Origin: an uncultured beta proteobacterium
GTDB lineage: Bacteria; Pseudomonadota; Gammaproteobacteria; Burkholderiales; Rhodocyclaceae
Length of the DNA: 23,412 nucleotides
NCBI GenBank assembly: GCA_903933395.1
Contig: CAIZKA010000274.1
Span: forward strand, 1-23,412
Direction of reading: 5' to 3'
Shown here: in pieces, positions 5,471 to 13,216 of the stretch
How the letters are laid out: each line of letters opens with the position of its first letter
Position numbering within the stretch: the stretch's first letter is position 1
Position numbers and translations under genes: made by a program
The notes under the pieces: generated by a model
The model's input: only the letters and a program-made list of their open reading frames with translations
Told to the model about the DNA's origin: nothing
Database searches by the model: none

Positions 5471-7452
5471 GCGTAGCCACGGCCCTTGCCGGCAAACACC
5501 TTGACCGAGTACACGCCATTATCGCCGGGACGGGGAAGTGTCCCTCGCCTCCCGCCGACGACCGCGTCGCACGCTCCTGGCTGCGTTGCGCGAAGGAATA
5601 CGGGCTGTCGCCGCTCGGCACCTACCAGGTCGATATCGTCGCCCGGGAACAACTGCTGCAGCGACAACAGAAGCTCGCCGAAATCCTGACGACGGCACGC
5701 GTGGAAATGTCGAATCTCTACCAGCAGCTCGCCGGCTCCGGTTTCGCCGTACTGCTAGCCGATGCAGAAGGGGTCGTCCTTGACTGCATCGGGGACGCGG
5801 CATTTACCGACAAGGGATTGAAAACCGGGCTCATGGCAGGTGCCGTCTGGACGGAAAACCAGCAAGGCACCAACGGCATGGGAACCTGCCTGATTGAAAA
5901 GCGGCCGCTGGTCGTGCATCAGCTGGATCATTTCCTTTTCCGGAATACCGGCATCACCTGCTCGGCGGCCCCTATATTCGATCCCAAAGGCGAGATAGTC
6001 GCGGTTCTCGATGCGTCGAGCGATTCGCGCCTCGCGCAGCAACACACGCTCGCCCTCGTCAACATGTCGGCGCAGACGATCGAGAACAGGATATTTCTCA
6101 ACTGCTATAAAAACGAATTTATCGTCCGCTTTCACAGTCGACCGGAATTCGTCGGTACCCTGGGCGAGGGGCAGATTGCGATCGGGCGCGACGGGCAAGT
6201 CATTGCCGCAAACCGCAGCGCGCTCTTCCAGCTCGGCTTCCAGGCGAACCATGAACTTGTCGGACTCGGAATCAACCGGGTATTTAATCTCTCCCTCGGG
6301 GCGCTGATCGATCAAAGCGCCCGCAATTGGACGACCCCGTTGCCTCTGTTCGAGGCCCGTCACGGGAATCGTTTTTTTGCCGTCACACAACAGCCGGAAA
6401 ACATGGTCACGGCAAGCGTTGCGAGTCCCGTACGACGTTCCCGGCCAACCGCCAGCGCGTGGAAAAACTCCACGTCCGTCCGGCTCGATGATCTCGCGCT
6501 GAGTGATTCACGCATAATCGAAAGTGTTCGCAAGGCCAAGCGGGTTCTCGGTTCAGACATTTCAATCCTGATTCTCGGCGAGACGGGAACCGGCAAGGAA
6601 TTGTTCGCCAAGGCGATCCACAACTCGAGCGAGGGCGGGGAAGACAAACCCTTCGTGGCCGTCAACTGCGCATCACTGCCGGAAACGCTTATTGAAAGCG
6701 AACTTTTCGGCTACAAGTCGGGGGCCTTTACCGGCGCGAGCCGCGAGGGGCGCCGCGGCAGGATTCTGCAGGCGAACGGAGGAACGCTGTTCCTTGATGA
6801 GATCGGTGACATGCCCCTGCAGTTGCAGGCACGCCTACTGCGCGTTCTCGAGGAGCGGGAAGTGTCGCCACTTGGTTCCGAAAACGCCGTCAAGGTCGAA
6901 TTCCGCCTGATTTGCGCAACTCATCGGGATTTGCTGGAACTGATCGACAAAGGCCAGTTTCGCGAGGATCTCTACTATCGGGTGCAGGGAATCTCGCTGT
7001 TGCTTCCGGCGCTCCGCGACCGGACCGACAAGCGTGCCCTCATTCGCAGCATCCTGGCGTCCGAGGCCCAGTTCTCGGCAGTGCCGGAGTTCGAAGAAGA
7101 AGCGCTCGCTGTAATGGAAAGCTACGAATGGCCGGGAAATATCCGGCAACTGCGAAACGCCCTCCGCGCCGCATTGGCCTTGTATGACGGCAACCTGATC
7201 CGGACCCGGGACCTGCCCCGGGAAATATGCAAAAGCGTGGTGAGGCCGGTGAAGACCGAAGAACTCGCTACCGAGCCCTCCGAAGATCAGCCGGCGCTGA
7301 ACCCGTTGCAACTGGCGGAAAGGCAGGCCCTGATTCAGGGACTGGAGCGACTCCGCTGGAAGGTGACCAGCCTTGCGCGGGAGTTGGACATCAGTCGCAA
7401 CACGCTGTACCGGAAGATGCGAAGGCTGGGCATAAAGGATCTCGCCCGCTAG
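5467..7452 (+). CDS. AcoR-like sigma-54-dependent activator (GAF/PAS, AAA+, Fis-type HTH)
   Basis: A 661-residue enhancer-binding protein that would activate RNA polymerase carrying sigma-54. The N-terminal part (about 33-220) has the AcoR-type opening VARSWLRCAKEYGLSP and a GAF-like sensor (NQQGTNGMGTCL near 131-142). A PAS-like segment is at about 235-310 (GQIAIGRDGQVIAANRSALF). The AAA+ domain shows Walker A GETGTGKE (371-378), the sigma-54 contact loop GAFTGA (419-424), Walker B LFLDEIGD (441-448) and arginines beyond. The C-terminus is a Fis-type helix-turn-helix, SLARELDISRNTLYRKMRRLGI. It sits upstream of and in line with the pterin genes, so control of the C1 island by formaldehyde or an alcohol/aldehyde signal is a reasonable inference. 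Starts with TTG. Confidence 0.92.
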   Translation: MSVATALAGKHLDRVHAIIAGTGKCPSPPADDRVARSWLRCAKEYGLSPLGTYQVDIVAREQLLQRQQKLAEILTTARVEMSNLYQQLAGSGFAVLLADAEGVVLDCIGDAAFTDKGLKTGLMAGAVWTENQQGTNGMGTCLIEKRPLVVHQLDHFLFRNTGITCSAAPIFDPKGEIVAVLDASSDSRLAQQHTLALVNMSAQTIENRIFLNCYKNEFIVRFHSRPEFVGTLGEGQIAIGRDGQVIAANRSALFQLGFQANHELVGLGINRVFNLSLGALIDQSARNWTTPLPLFEARHGNRFFAVTQQPENMVTASVASPVRRSRPTASAWKNSTSVRLDDLALSDSRIIESVRKAKRVLGSDISILILGETGTGKELFAKAIHNSSEGGEDKPFVAVNCASLPETLIESELFGYKSGAFTGASREGRRGRILQANGGTLFLDEIGDMPLQLQARLLRVLEEREVSPLGSENAVKVEFRLICATHRDLLELIDKGQFREDLYYRVQGISLLLPALRDRTDKRALIRSILASEAQFSAVPEFEEEALAVMESYEWPGNIRQLRNALRAALALYDGNLIRTRDLPREICKSVVRPVKTEELATEPSEDQPALNPLQLAERQALIQGLERLRWKVTSLARELDISRNTLYRKMRRLGIKDLAR

Positions 7453-7519
7453 CGCTGCCCCGTCGCCAATGGCGGCAGAATAGCCGGGCCGCGCTTTCCC
7501 CATACATCCGGAGCCGAAT

Positions 7520-8017
7520 TTGTCGAACGCCAACCGCTTCAGGACCCTTGTCGAGCCCTGGGACCTGCACTTCAACTCCGCCCACTTCATCACCTTCGGC
7601 GAGTTCTGCGAAAACCTGCATGGTCACAATTTCCACGCGCGGGTTACCGTTTCCGGCAGCAATGGCGCCGACGGCTATGTCATCGATTTCACGATGCTCA
7701 ACCGGCTGGCGGCGGACGTTTGCCGGACTTTGCATGACCGCGTCATCCTGCCCGGAACAAGTCCGGTCGTACGCATTGCACCGGAAGGCGAAATGCTGCG
7801 CATCGAAAGTTTCGGCAAGGTATTTGTCCTGCCCCAGCAGAACTGCATTATCCTTCCGGTCATGAACGTCACGGCGGAAATGCTGGCGTGGCATATCAGC
7901 GAGGAGCTCGTCAAGGGCCTTGCGGCAAACGTTGCGCTGGATACCATCGACGAGATCGAGGTTGCCGTGGAGGAAGCCGACCGCCAATGGGGGGTTTTCC
8001 GGCGGGAGATTCGCTAG
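7520..8017 (+). CDS. 6-pyruvoyltetrahydropterin synthase (PTPS/QueD) family protein
   Basis: A 165-residue pterin enzyme of the T-fold PTPS family, acting on dihydroneopterin triphosphate or a related pterin. Metal ligands are intact: His22 in NSAHF and His34/His36 in LHGHNF. Cys30 stands four residues before His34, the spacing of the catalytic cysteine in QueD. VIDFTMLN, LHDRVIL and the late Glu region (VEEADRQWG) complete the fold. The start is TTG at 7520, backed by GGAG at 7510-7513. Placed between the activator and the DmrX-like gene, it most likely makes or trims the pterin precursor of methanopterin. Another PTPS-like domain occurs at 16022-17269, so the two may have divided roles. Exact reaction unknown. 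Confidence 0.85.
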   Translation: MSNANRFRTLVEPWDLHFNSAHFITFGEFCENLHGHNFHARVTVSGSNGADGYVIDFTMLNRLAADVCRTLHDRVILPGTSPVVRIAPEGEMLRIESFGKVFVLPQQNCIILPVMNVTAEMLAWHISEELVKGLAANVALDTIDEIEVAVEEADRQWGVFRREIR

Positions 8018-8137
8018 TCGGGCACAACCGGCTTTCCTGGCGTTTTGGCCGGCCAAGGCGCCGGATTGGAGAATTCTGTTGGTCATAGCATGTTGCAACC
8101 GTTGCCGGTCGAAGACCGCTCACAGTCAGTAGGCGCG

Positions 8138-8695
8138 ATGGACAATCCCAAGGAAAAAAAGCTCGCCTGGGCGATTTCGGGTTCCGGTCATTACCTGCGG
8201 GAATGCCTTGAAATCATCCGCGGCCTGGAGCAGGTCGATCTGTTTCTTTCTGCCGCAGCGGCAGAGGTTCTGCGCATGTACGGCCATGACCTGGCCGCAC
8301 TGAGGTCCCAATTGCGCGTCTATAGCGACACGACCGCCAGTTCGGTGCCGGTGGAGTTCCTCTACCAGGGCAATTACCACACCATGGTGATCGCTCCCGC
8401 AACATCAAATACCGTTGCCAAGATGGTCTGGGGAATCTCCGACACCCTCGTCACCAACATGTACGCGCAGGCCGGCAAGTGTCGGGTGAAGTCGATTGTT
8501 TTCGCCTGCGACAATGAGCCGGAAATCGAGTCGGAGGCGCCCGTGGGAATGGTCAAGGTCTATCCGCGCCGGATCGATCTCGAGAACGTCGAGCGCCTGA
8601 AGGAGTTCGAGGCAACCACTGTCGTGGCCGACATGAATGCCCTGAGGCAGGCGCTAAAGGATAGACTGGATTGGCTGAGCACCTCCTCTTCCTGA
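8138..8695 (+). CDS. DmrB/DmrX-like flavoprotein, probable dihydromethanopterin reductase
   Basis: A 185-residue flavoprotein related to the archaeal flavoprotein / DmrB group, whose methanogen members reduce dihydromethanopterin to H4MPT. The opening LAWAISGSGHYLRECLEII fits the nucleotide-binding first strand, and APATSNTVAKMVWGISDTLV (86-105) is the flavin-site motif shared with the PPC decarboxylase fold. Unlike methanogen DmrB it has only three scattered cysteines and no ferredoxin-type 4Fe-4S motifs, like the bacterial DmrX form. The ATG at 8138 is chosen because the conserved fold begins just after it; an ATG at 8090 and TTG at 8045 are in frame. It overlaps the next gene by 25 bases. 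Likely carries the last reduction in cofactor synthesis. Confidence 0.78.
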   Translation: MDNPKEKKLAWAISGSGHYLRECLEIIRGLEQVDLFLSAAAAEVLRMYGHDLAALRSQLRVYSDTTASSVPVEFLYQGNYHTMVIAPATSNTVAKMVWGISDTLVTNMYAQAGKCRVKSIVFACDNEPEIESEAPVGMVKVYPRRIDLENVERLKEFEATTVVADMNALRQALKDRLDWLSTSSS

Positions 8696-10080
8696 CGGGC
8701 AAGCTGGCCGAGCCGAGCCTGCGGAAGGTGCTTCAAGCGATGCAGCCGACCGGGTTCTCGTATGACGTCTGCCAGTTGGGAATCAGCGTTGCCGGACTGA
8801 TGACCGCGGACATGATCCGGCGCCGACTTGTCGATATCCATGGTGCATCGCGGATCATCATACCGGGCCGGGCCCGCGGCGACCTCGATGCACTTTGCGA
8901 CCACTACGGCGTGCCGGTGGTCCGGGGGCCCGACGAACTGAAGGACCTGCCGCAATTTTTCGGTCGTGCCGGGACGGAGACCGATCTGTCCCGCTACGAC
9001 ATTCGCATTTTCGCGGAGATTGTCGAGGCGCCGACCCTGGCGATAGACGGCCTGCTCACGCGGGCCGCCTACTACCGTGCCTGCGGCGCCGATGTGATCG
9101 ATCTGGGAGGGCTGCCGCAGACCCCGTTTCCGCACCTCGAGGATGCTGTTTGCGCCCTGGTCGAAGCCGGTTACCAGGTCAGCATCGATTCGCATGACAC
9201 CGATGAGCTGCTGCGCGGCGGCCGCGCCGGAGCGCATTACCTGCTCAGCCTCAAGGAGGAGACCCTCTGGGTGGCGGACGAAGTGGCGTCGGTGCCGGTC
9301 GTCATTCCTTCCGAACCCGGAGACATCGACTCCCTCGTGCGCTCGGTTCGGGCGCTGCAGGCCCGCGGCCGGACGTGCATAGCCGATTCGATTCTCGATC
9401 CCATCCATTTCGGATTCACCGACGCGATCGTCCGTTACCGGGAATTGCGCAGCATGCTGCCGGACACCGAAATAATGATGGGCATCGGCAACCTCACCGA
9501 GCTCACCGACGCGGATACCGCGGGCATGAACGCCCTGCTGTTCGGCATTGCATCGGAACTCGGGATAAACAACATCCTGGCCACCGAAGTCAGTCCGCAT
9601 GCGCGATCTGCGGTGCGCGAGGCGGATTTCGCCAGGCGGATGATGTTTGCCGCCCGCGCCGACAGCGCGCTGCCCCGCGACATTGGCGACCGGCTGATGG
9701 CCTTGCATGAGCGCCGCCCATTTCCCTACGCCGCCGCGGAAATAGCCGAGTTCGCCGCGGCGGTAAAGGATCCGAGTTTTCGCATCCAGGTCAGCGCCGC
9801 CGGCATACACGTCTACAACCGTGACGGGATGCTGCTCGGCACCGACCCTTTCGAGTTCTATCCCGACCTGAAGGTGGAACAGGATGGCAGCCATGCGTTT
9901 TACCTTGGCGTGGAACTGGGACGCGCCGAAATTGCCTGGCAACTGGGCAAGCGCTACACCCAGGATCAGCCGCTGGCCTGGGGCTGCGCCGTTGCCGGCG
10001 GGACGGATGACCGCACCCGATGCGGGCCCGATAGCGGGCTGTCGCTCGGGATGAACACGCCGGCGGGTGGCGAGCGATGA
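8671..10080 (+). CDS. DUF6513 / dihydropteroate synthase-like protein
   Basis: A 469-residue protein of the dihydropteroate-synthase-related family shared by methanogens and H4MPT-using bacteria. The first ~150 residues (HLLFLTGKLAEPSLRKVLQ, GLMTADMIRRRL, IIIPGRARGDLDAL) form the DUF6513 part. A TIM-barrel DHPS-like part follows: GADVIDLGGLPQTPFPH, YQVSIDSHDTDELLRGG, and an extended middle with GIGNLTELTDADTAGMNAL. The C-terminus (LLGTDPFEFYPDLKVEQDG, FYLGVELGRAEIAWQLGKRY) resembles DUF4346. In methanogens this group is a candidate for coupling the pterin to the aryl-ribosyl moiety, in analogy to DHPS. Start is TTG at 8671 with AAGGA ten bases upstream, overlapping the flavoprotein gene. Confidence 0.85.
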   Translation: MAEHLLFLTGKLAEPSLRKVLQAMQPTGFSYDVCQLGISVAGLMTADMIRRRLVDIHGASRIIIPGRARGDLDALCDHYGVPVVRGPDELKDLPQFFGRAGTETDLSRYDIRIFAEIVEAPTLAIDGLLTRAAYYRACGADVIDLGGLPQTPFPHLEDAVCALVEAGYQVSIDSHDTDELLRGGRAGAHYLLSLKEETLWVADEVASVPVVIPSEPGDIDSLVRSVRALQARGRTCIADSILDPIHFGFTDAIVRYRELRSMLPDTEIMMGIGNLTELTDADTAGMNALLFGIASELGINNILATEVSPHARSAVREADFARRMMFAARADSALPRDIGDRLMALHERRPFPYAAAEIAEFAAAVKDPSFRIQVSAAGIHVYNRDGMLLGTDPFEFYPDLKVEQDGSHAFYLGVELGRAEIAWQLGKRYTQDQPLAWGCAVAGGTDDRTRCGPDSGLSLGMNTPAGGER

Positions 10081-10667
10081 AAACTGCGCAACGGATTTAC
10101 GAGGCCATCGCGACGACCCGGCGCGCCGACGGCGGCATCCACGCCGTTCCGCTCGGCTTTCGCCATGAGGGCGACGCGGTCGTGCTCTCGCCGTTCCGGC
10201 CGTCGACGACCCTGGACAACGTGCTGCGTGACGGACACGCGGTTTTGAATCTTACCGATGACGTGCGCATTTTCGCCGGCTGCCTGACCGGAAGGCATGA
10301 CTGGCCGACCGTGGATGCGCGCGAGATTCCGGGCCGCCGGCTTGCCGGCGCCCTTGCGCACATGGAATTGCGCCTGGATCGGGTAGAGGATGACCCGGTC
10401 CGGCCGCGCCTCTTTTGCCGGCAGGTGCATGCGGAAACCCATGCCCCCTTCCGCGGCTTCAATCGTGCCCAGGCCGCCGTGATCGAGGTCTGCATACTTG
10501 CAAGCCGGCTGGGTATGATTTCCGAGAAAAAGATCCGCAGCGCGGTCGCCTATCTGTCGATTGCCATCGACAAGACCGCCGGCCCCGAGGAACTTGAGGC
10601 ATGGCGCTGGGTAGTCGCGCGGATCGAAGACCATTATCGCCGCAAGGCACCCGACGAGCCTGCATGA
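10077..10667 (+). CDS. DUF447 family protein (split-barrel flavin-binding fold)
   Basis: A 196-residue protein of DUF447, a family otherwise found mainly in methanogens and H4MPT-containing bacteria. It starts with YEAIATTRRADGGIHAVPLGFRHEG, a pattern like FMN-binding split-barrel proteins, continues with LRDGHAVLNLTDDVRIFAGCLTG, and ends in a helical part containing GFNRAQAAVIEVCILASRLGMI. Its role is unknown; the fold and position suggest a flavin- or pterin-handling step of cofactor synthesis. Its ATG overlaps the stop of the DHPS-like gene by four bases (ATGA), and its own stop overlaps mfnB in the same way, so the three are probably translated as a coupled set. Confidence 0.8.
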   Translation: MKTAQRIYEAIATTRRADGGIHAVPLGFRHEGDAVVLSPFRPSTTLDNVLRDGHAVLNLTDDVRIFAGCLTGRHDWPTVDAREIPGRRLAGALAHMELRLDRVEDDPVRPRLFCRQVHAETHAPFRGFNRAQAAVIEVCILASRLGMISEKKIRSAVAYLSIAIDKTAGPEELEAWRWVVARIEDHYRRKAPDEPA

Positions 10668-11443
10668 AAACGCTGAGGCCAGATGAAATGACGACCGGCA
10701 TGCTCGCCAGCGTGACAACCTGCGCCGAAGCGATGATTGCGCTCGAGGGCGGTGCGGACATCATCGACCTCAAGAACCCCGCGCTTGGAGCGCTCGGAGC
10801 GCTGGATGACATTACGATCCGGACCTCGGTTGCGGCGGTCGCCGGCCGCGTTCCGGTCAGCGCCACCGTGGGTGACCTGGTCGAGATGGAAGCCGGCCAG
10901 ATTAGCCGGGCCGTCGGGCACATGGCGGAGAACGGCGTCGACTATGTGAAGGTCGGCTTCTTTCCGGGCCCGACGTCGGCCGCCTGCCTTAATGCACTGT
11001 CGGCGCACGCTGGCAGGGGCATCCGGCTGGTTGCGGTACTGTTCGGCGACCTCGGTTACGAAAGTTTCCACGTTCCGGATTTCGCTGCGGCAGGGTTTGC
11101 CGGCATCATGCTCGATACGGCGATCAAGGGCGGCGGCTCGATCCGAAGCCGGATTGCGGATAGTCGGCTGGCGGAATTTGTCGCCGAGGCGCAAGGCAGC
11201 GGATTGCTGGCGGGACTGGCCGGGTCGCTTGCCATTACCGATATCGCGCCGCTGATCGCGCTGCGTCCGGACTATCTCGGTTTTCGAGGTGCCTTGTGCG
11301 CAGGAGGCATTCGTACCGGCGGGCTGGACGCGGCGGCCTTCGCGCGTGTCCGTTCAGCCATCCGCGACAGCGGCCATCAACGCTCTGCCGCGAGCCGGCC
11401 GACATGGGCCGCCACCGCACTGGCTAGCCCCTCGAAATTGTAG
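10664..11443 (+). CDS. mfnB: (5-formylfuran-3-yl)methyl phosphate synthase MfnB
   Basis: Makes the furan core of methanofuran-type cofactors from two molecules of glyceraldehyde-3-phosphate. The 259-residue TIM-barrel protein shows the family residues: Lys37 in DIIDLKNP, Lys96 in DYVKVGFFPG, and Asp151 with Lys155 in LDTAIKGGG, the Asp-x3-Lys arrangement of the Methanocaldococcus enzyme's active site. LFGDLGYE and YLGFRGALC complete the pattern. Start ATG overlaps the DUF447 stop (ATGA). The last ~20 residues (after AIRDSGHQ) are an extension read antisense through the end of the convergent HDAC-like gene, about 67 bases of overlap, and look non-homologous. Its placement with kinase, MfnF-like and MfnD-like genes marks a methanofuran/methylofuran pathway. 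Confidence 0.92.
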   Translation: MKTLRPDEMTTGMLASVTTCAEAMIALEGGADIIDLKNPALGALGALDDITIRTSVAAVAGRVPVSATVGDLVEMEAGQISRAVGHMAENGVDYVKVGFFPGPTSAACLNALSAHAGRGIRLVAVLFGDLGYESFHVPDFAAAGFAGIMLDTAIKGGGSIRSRIADSRLAEFVAEAQGSGLLAGLAGSLAITDIAPLIALRPDYLGFRGALCAGGIRTGGLDAAAFARVRSAIRDSGHQRSAASRPTWAATALASPSKL

Positions 11444-12498
11444 CCGCCTTCGAGTACGGAGATCAGTCGTCCGCCGGCGTGCCGGTCGGCAATTCCGCGA
11501 ACCAGGTCGGTAAGGTCCGCAAAATCCGCATCGCTCAGGGCAAGGCCGCCCAGGGGATCGCCGGCGCGGGAATCGAATCCGGCCGATATCAACACCAGTT
11601 CAGGCCGGAAACGCTCGGCGGCGGGAATGAGCGTGTCGCGGAATGCACCCAGGATTTCGGTGCGTCCCGCTCCCCTGGCGAAGGGCCGGTTGATGATGAG
11701 GCCGAGCGCCTTGCCTTCCCCCTGCTCGCTTGCGGCTCCGGTGTGCGGATACCAGTTCTCCAGGTGGGTATCGAAGAAAAGGACCGATCCGTCTTTCCAG
11801 AAGATGTCCTGCGTGCCATTGCCGTGGTGTACGTCCCAGTCCACAATCAGCACACGACTGATCCCGTACTTGCGCTGCGCATGGCGTGCGCCGAGGGCCA
11901 CATTGTTGAAGATGCAGAACCCCATTCCCTTGTCGCGCGACGCATGGTGCCCGGGCGGCCGGACGGCACAGAAGGCAGTCCTTGCATCGCCCGTCAGCAC
12001 GGCGTCGACGGCGGTCATTACCGTTCCGGCCGCAGCTAGGGCGGCAGCCAGTGAGCCGGGGGAGATTTGCGTATCCCCCGTCGACAGAGTCGGCGCTCCG
12101 TTGCGGATTTCCCTCCTGACCAGGTCGATATATTCCTGCGAATGGCATGACAGAAGGTCAGCTGGAGTTGCCGGCCGCGGTACGGTGAATCCACCTTTCC
12201 CTGCCAGGCGATCGGCCAGTGCCGATTGAATCGCGATTAACCTTTCGGGGCGTTCCGGGTGGTCAGTACCCGCCAGATGCAGCAGGCAGTCGGGATGCAG
12301 GAAGACGCGGTTTGCGGCGATACCCTTCCTGGGTACGGGGCGCAACGACGGCAGAACGCCGGGCTGCGCTGAAACGATCGGCGGGAATGAACAAACGGCG
12401 GCCAGCACCATCGCCTGCTGCAGGAATGTCCGCCGCTCGAACGGTGGCCCCGTGACCGTGCGCCCGGACCGGGGAAGCGGAAATTCCCCGCCGGTCAC
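11377..12498 (-). CDS. Histone-deacetylase-fold amidohydrolase with Tat signal
   Basis: A zinc hydrolase of the HDAC / acetylpolyamine amidohydrolase superfamily. With the GTG start at 12498 it has 373 residues. All active-site elements are present: RPPGHHA with His184-His185, WDVHHGNGT with Zn ligands Asp222 and His224, SAGFDSRAGDPLGG with Asp309, and the transition-state tyrosine Tyr353 in EGGYN. The N-terminus carries ERRTFLQ (Arg22-Arg23) plus a hydrophobic stretch ending VSAQ, a twin-arginine export signal, so it should act in the periplasm. It lies four bases after the MfnE-like kinase gene and closes that operon, hence a job in C1-cofactor metabolism is possible though unproven. The start is uncertain: the AGGA upstream is very close, and a TTG at 12588 is in frame. 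Confidence 0.85.
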   Translation of the reverse strand: MTGGEFPLPRSGRTVTGPPFERRTFLQQAMVLAAVCSFPPIVSAQPGVLPSLRPVPRKGIAANRVFLHPDCLLHLAGTDHPERPERLIAIQSALADRLAGKGGFTVPRPATPADLLSCHSQEYIDLVRREIRNGAPTLSTGDTQISPGSLAAALAAAGTVMTAVDAVLTGDARTAFCAVRPPGHHASRDKGMGFCIFNNVALGARHAQRKYGISRVLIVDWDVHHGNGTQDIFWKDGSVLFFDTHLENWYPHTGAASEQGEGKALGLIINRPFARGAGRTEILGAFRDTLIPAAERFRPELVLISAGFDSRAGDPLGGLALSDADFADLTDLVRGIADRHAGGRLISVLEGGYNFEGLASAVAAHVGRLAAER

Positions 12499-12502
12499 TT
12501 TC

Positions 12503-13216
12503 CTACCCGCGCTGCCCGGTCGGCGACATGCGTGAGGTCGAGCGATGCGGCCGCTTGGCCGCGCGCGCGCGAATGGCAGGCGGGGCAACCGCCGGCTCCG
12601 GCCGCCGGGTGTGAATCAGGCTTCCGCCACGCATGCCCGTGACCAGCATCCGCTCCATCATTCCATGCTCCAGCTTGCCAAACAGCCTTGACTCGTATTG
12701 CGCTTCCCTGGTCATGGCCGGAAACAAAGGGTCGACAACCCCGCGTGCACAAAGGTCGTGAGCCGTCAGAACCTCCCCGGTCGGCTCGAGCGGCTTGACC
12801 AGGACAAGCATTTCGGCCCCCATCTTTTCGGCCAGCCAGGCCGCCAGGCTATCCGACGTGATCTCCCAGCTTTCCGGTATTTCCGGATTCTCAAATGTCA
12901 TGACCCCGGGCAGCCAGACCGGGACGGCCGCCTCCCGCAGCAATCGCTGCATTTCAATTTGCGAACTTGCGCGCCTGAGATCCGGGCGAATTCCGGTCAT
13001 CATCAATCCGTACTGTTCCATGGCCAGGATCGCCATGCGATGGGCGACCTTGTTGTCAAATCCCCAGAGATCCTGCGCCCGGCGGACCTGGTTGGCGAAA
13101 GGACCACCCCCGGGAACGATGACCACCCGCCCGCCGCCAAAGCTCGCCAGGACACCCAGCCAGGACTGAAGTTCGGCGCTGTCCATGAGACTTCCACCCA
13201 GTTTCACGACCCACAT
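12503..13216 (-). CDS. Amino-acid-kinase family protein, MfnE-like
   Basis: A 237-residue small-molecule kinase of the aspartokinase/UMP-kinase superfamily. In methanogens MfnE, of the same superfamily, phosphorylates (aminomethyl)furanmethyl phosphate to the diphosphate used in methanofuran assembly. Motifs: KLGGSL (5-10), IVPGGGPFANQVR (33-45) and ITSDSLAAWLAEKM (119-132), which bind ATP and phosphate. The ATG at 13216 has GGGAG upstream and gives the conserved MWVVKLGGS N-terminus; the frame is open upstream inside the MfnF-like gene but that part is non-homologous. It overlaps that gene by 14 bases. A basic, Ala/Pro/Arg-rich tail of about 33 residues (205-237) follows the catalytic fold. 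Assignment as MfnE rests on the neighbours MfnB and MfnF. Confidence 0.8.
   Translation of the reverse strand: MWVVKLGGSLMDSAELQSWLGVLASFGGGRVVIVPGGGPFANQVRRAQDLWGFDNKVAHRMAILAMEQYGLMMTGIRPDLRRASSQIEMQRLLREAAVPVWLPGVMTFENPEIPESWEITSDSLAAWLAEKMGAEMLVLVKPLEPTGEVLTAHDLCARGVVDPLFPAMTREAQYESRLFGKLEHGMMERMLVTGMRGGSLIHTRRPEPAVAPPAIRARAAKRPHRSTSRMSPTGQRG

Noticed and set aside
11479..12229. Plus-strand open frames inside the HDAC-like gene
   Set aside because: The minus strand encodes a complete HDAC fold with all catalytic residues.
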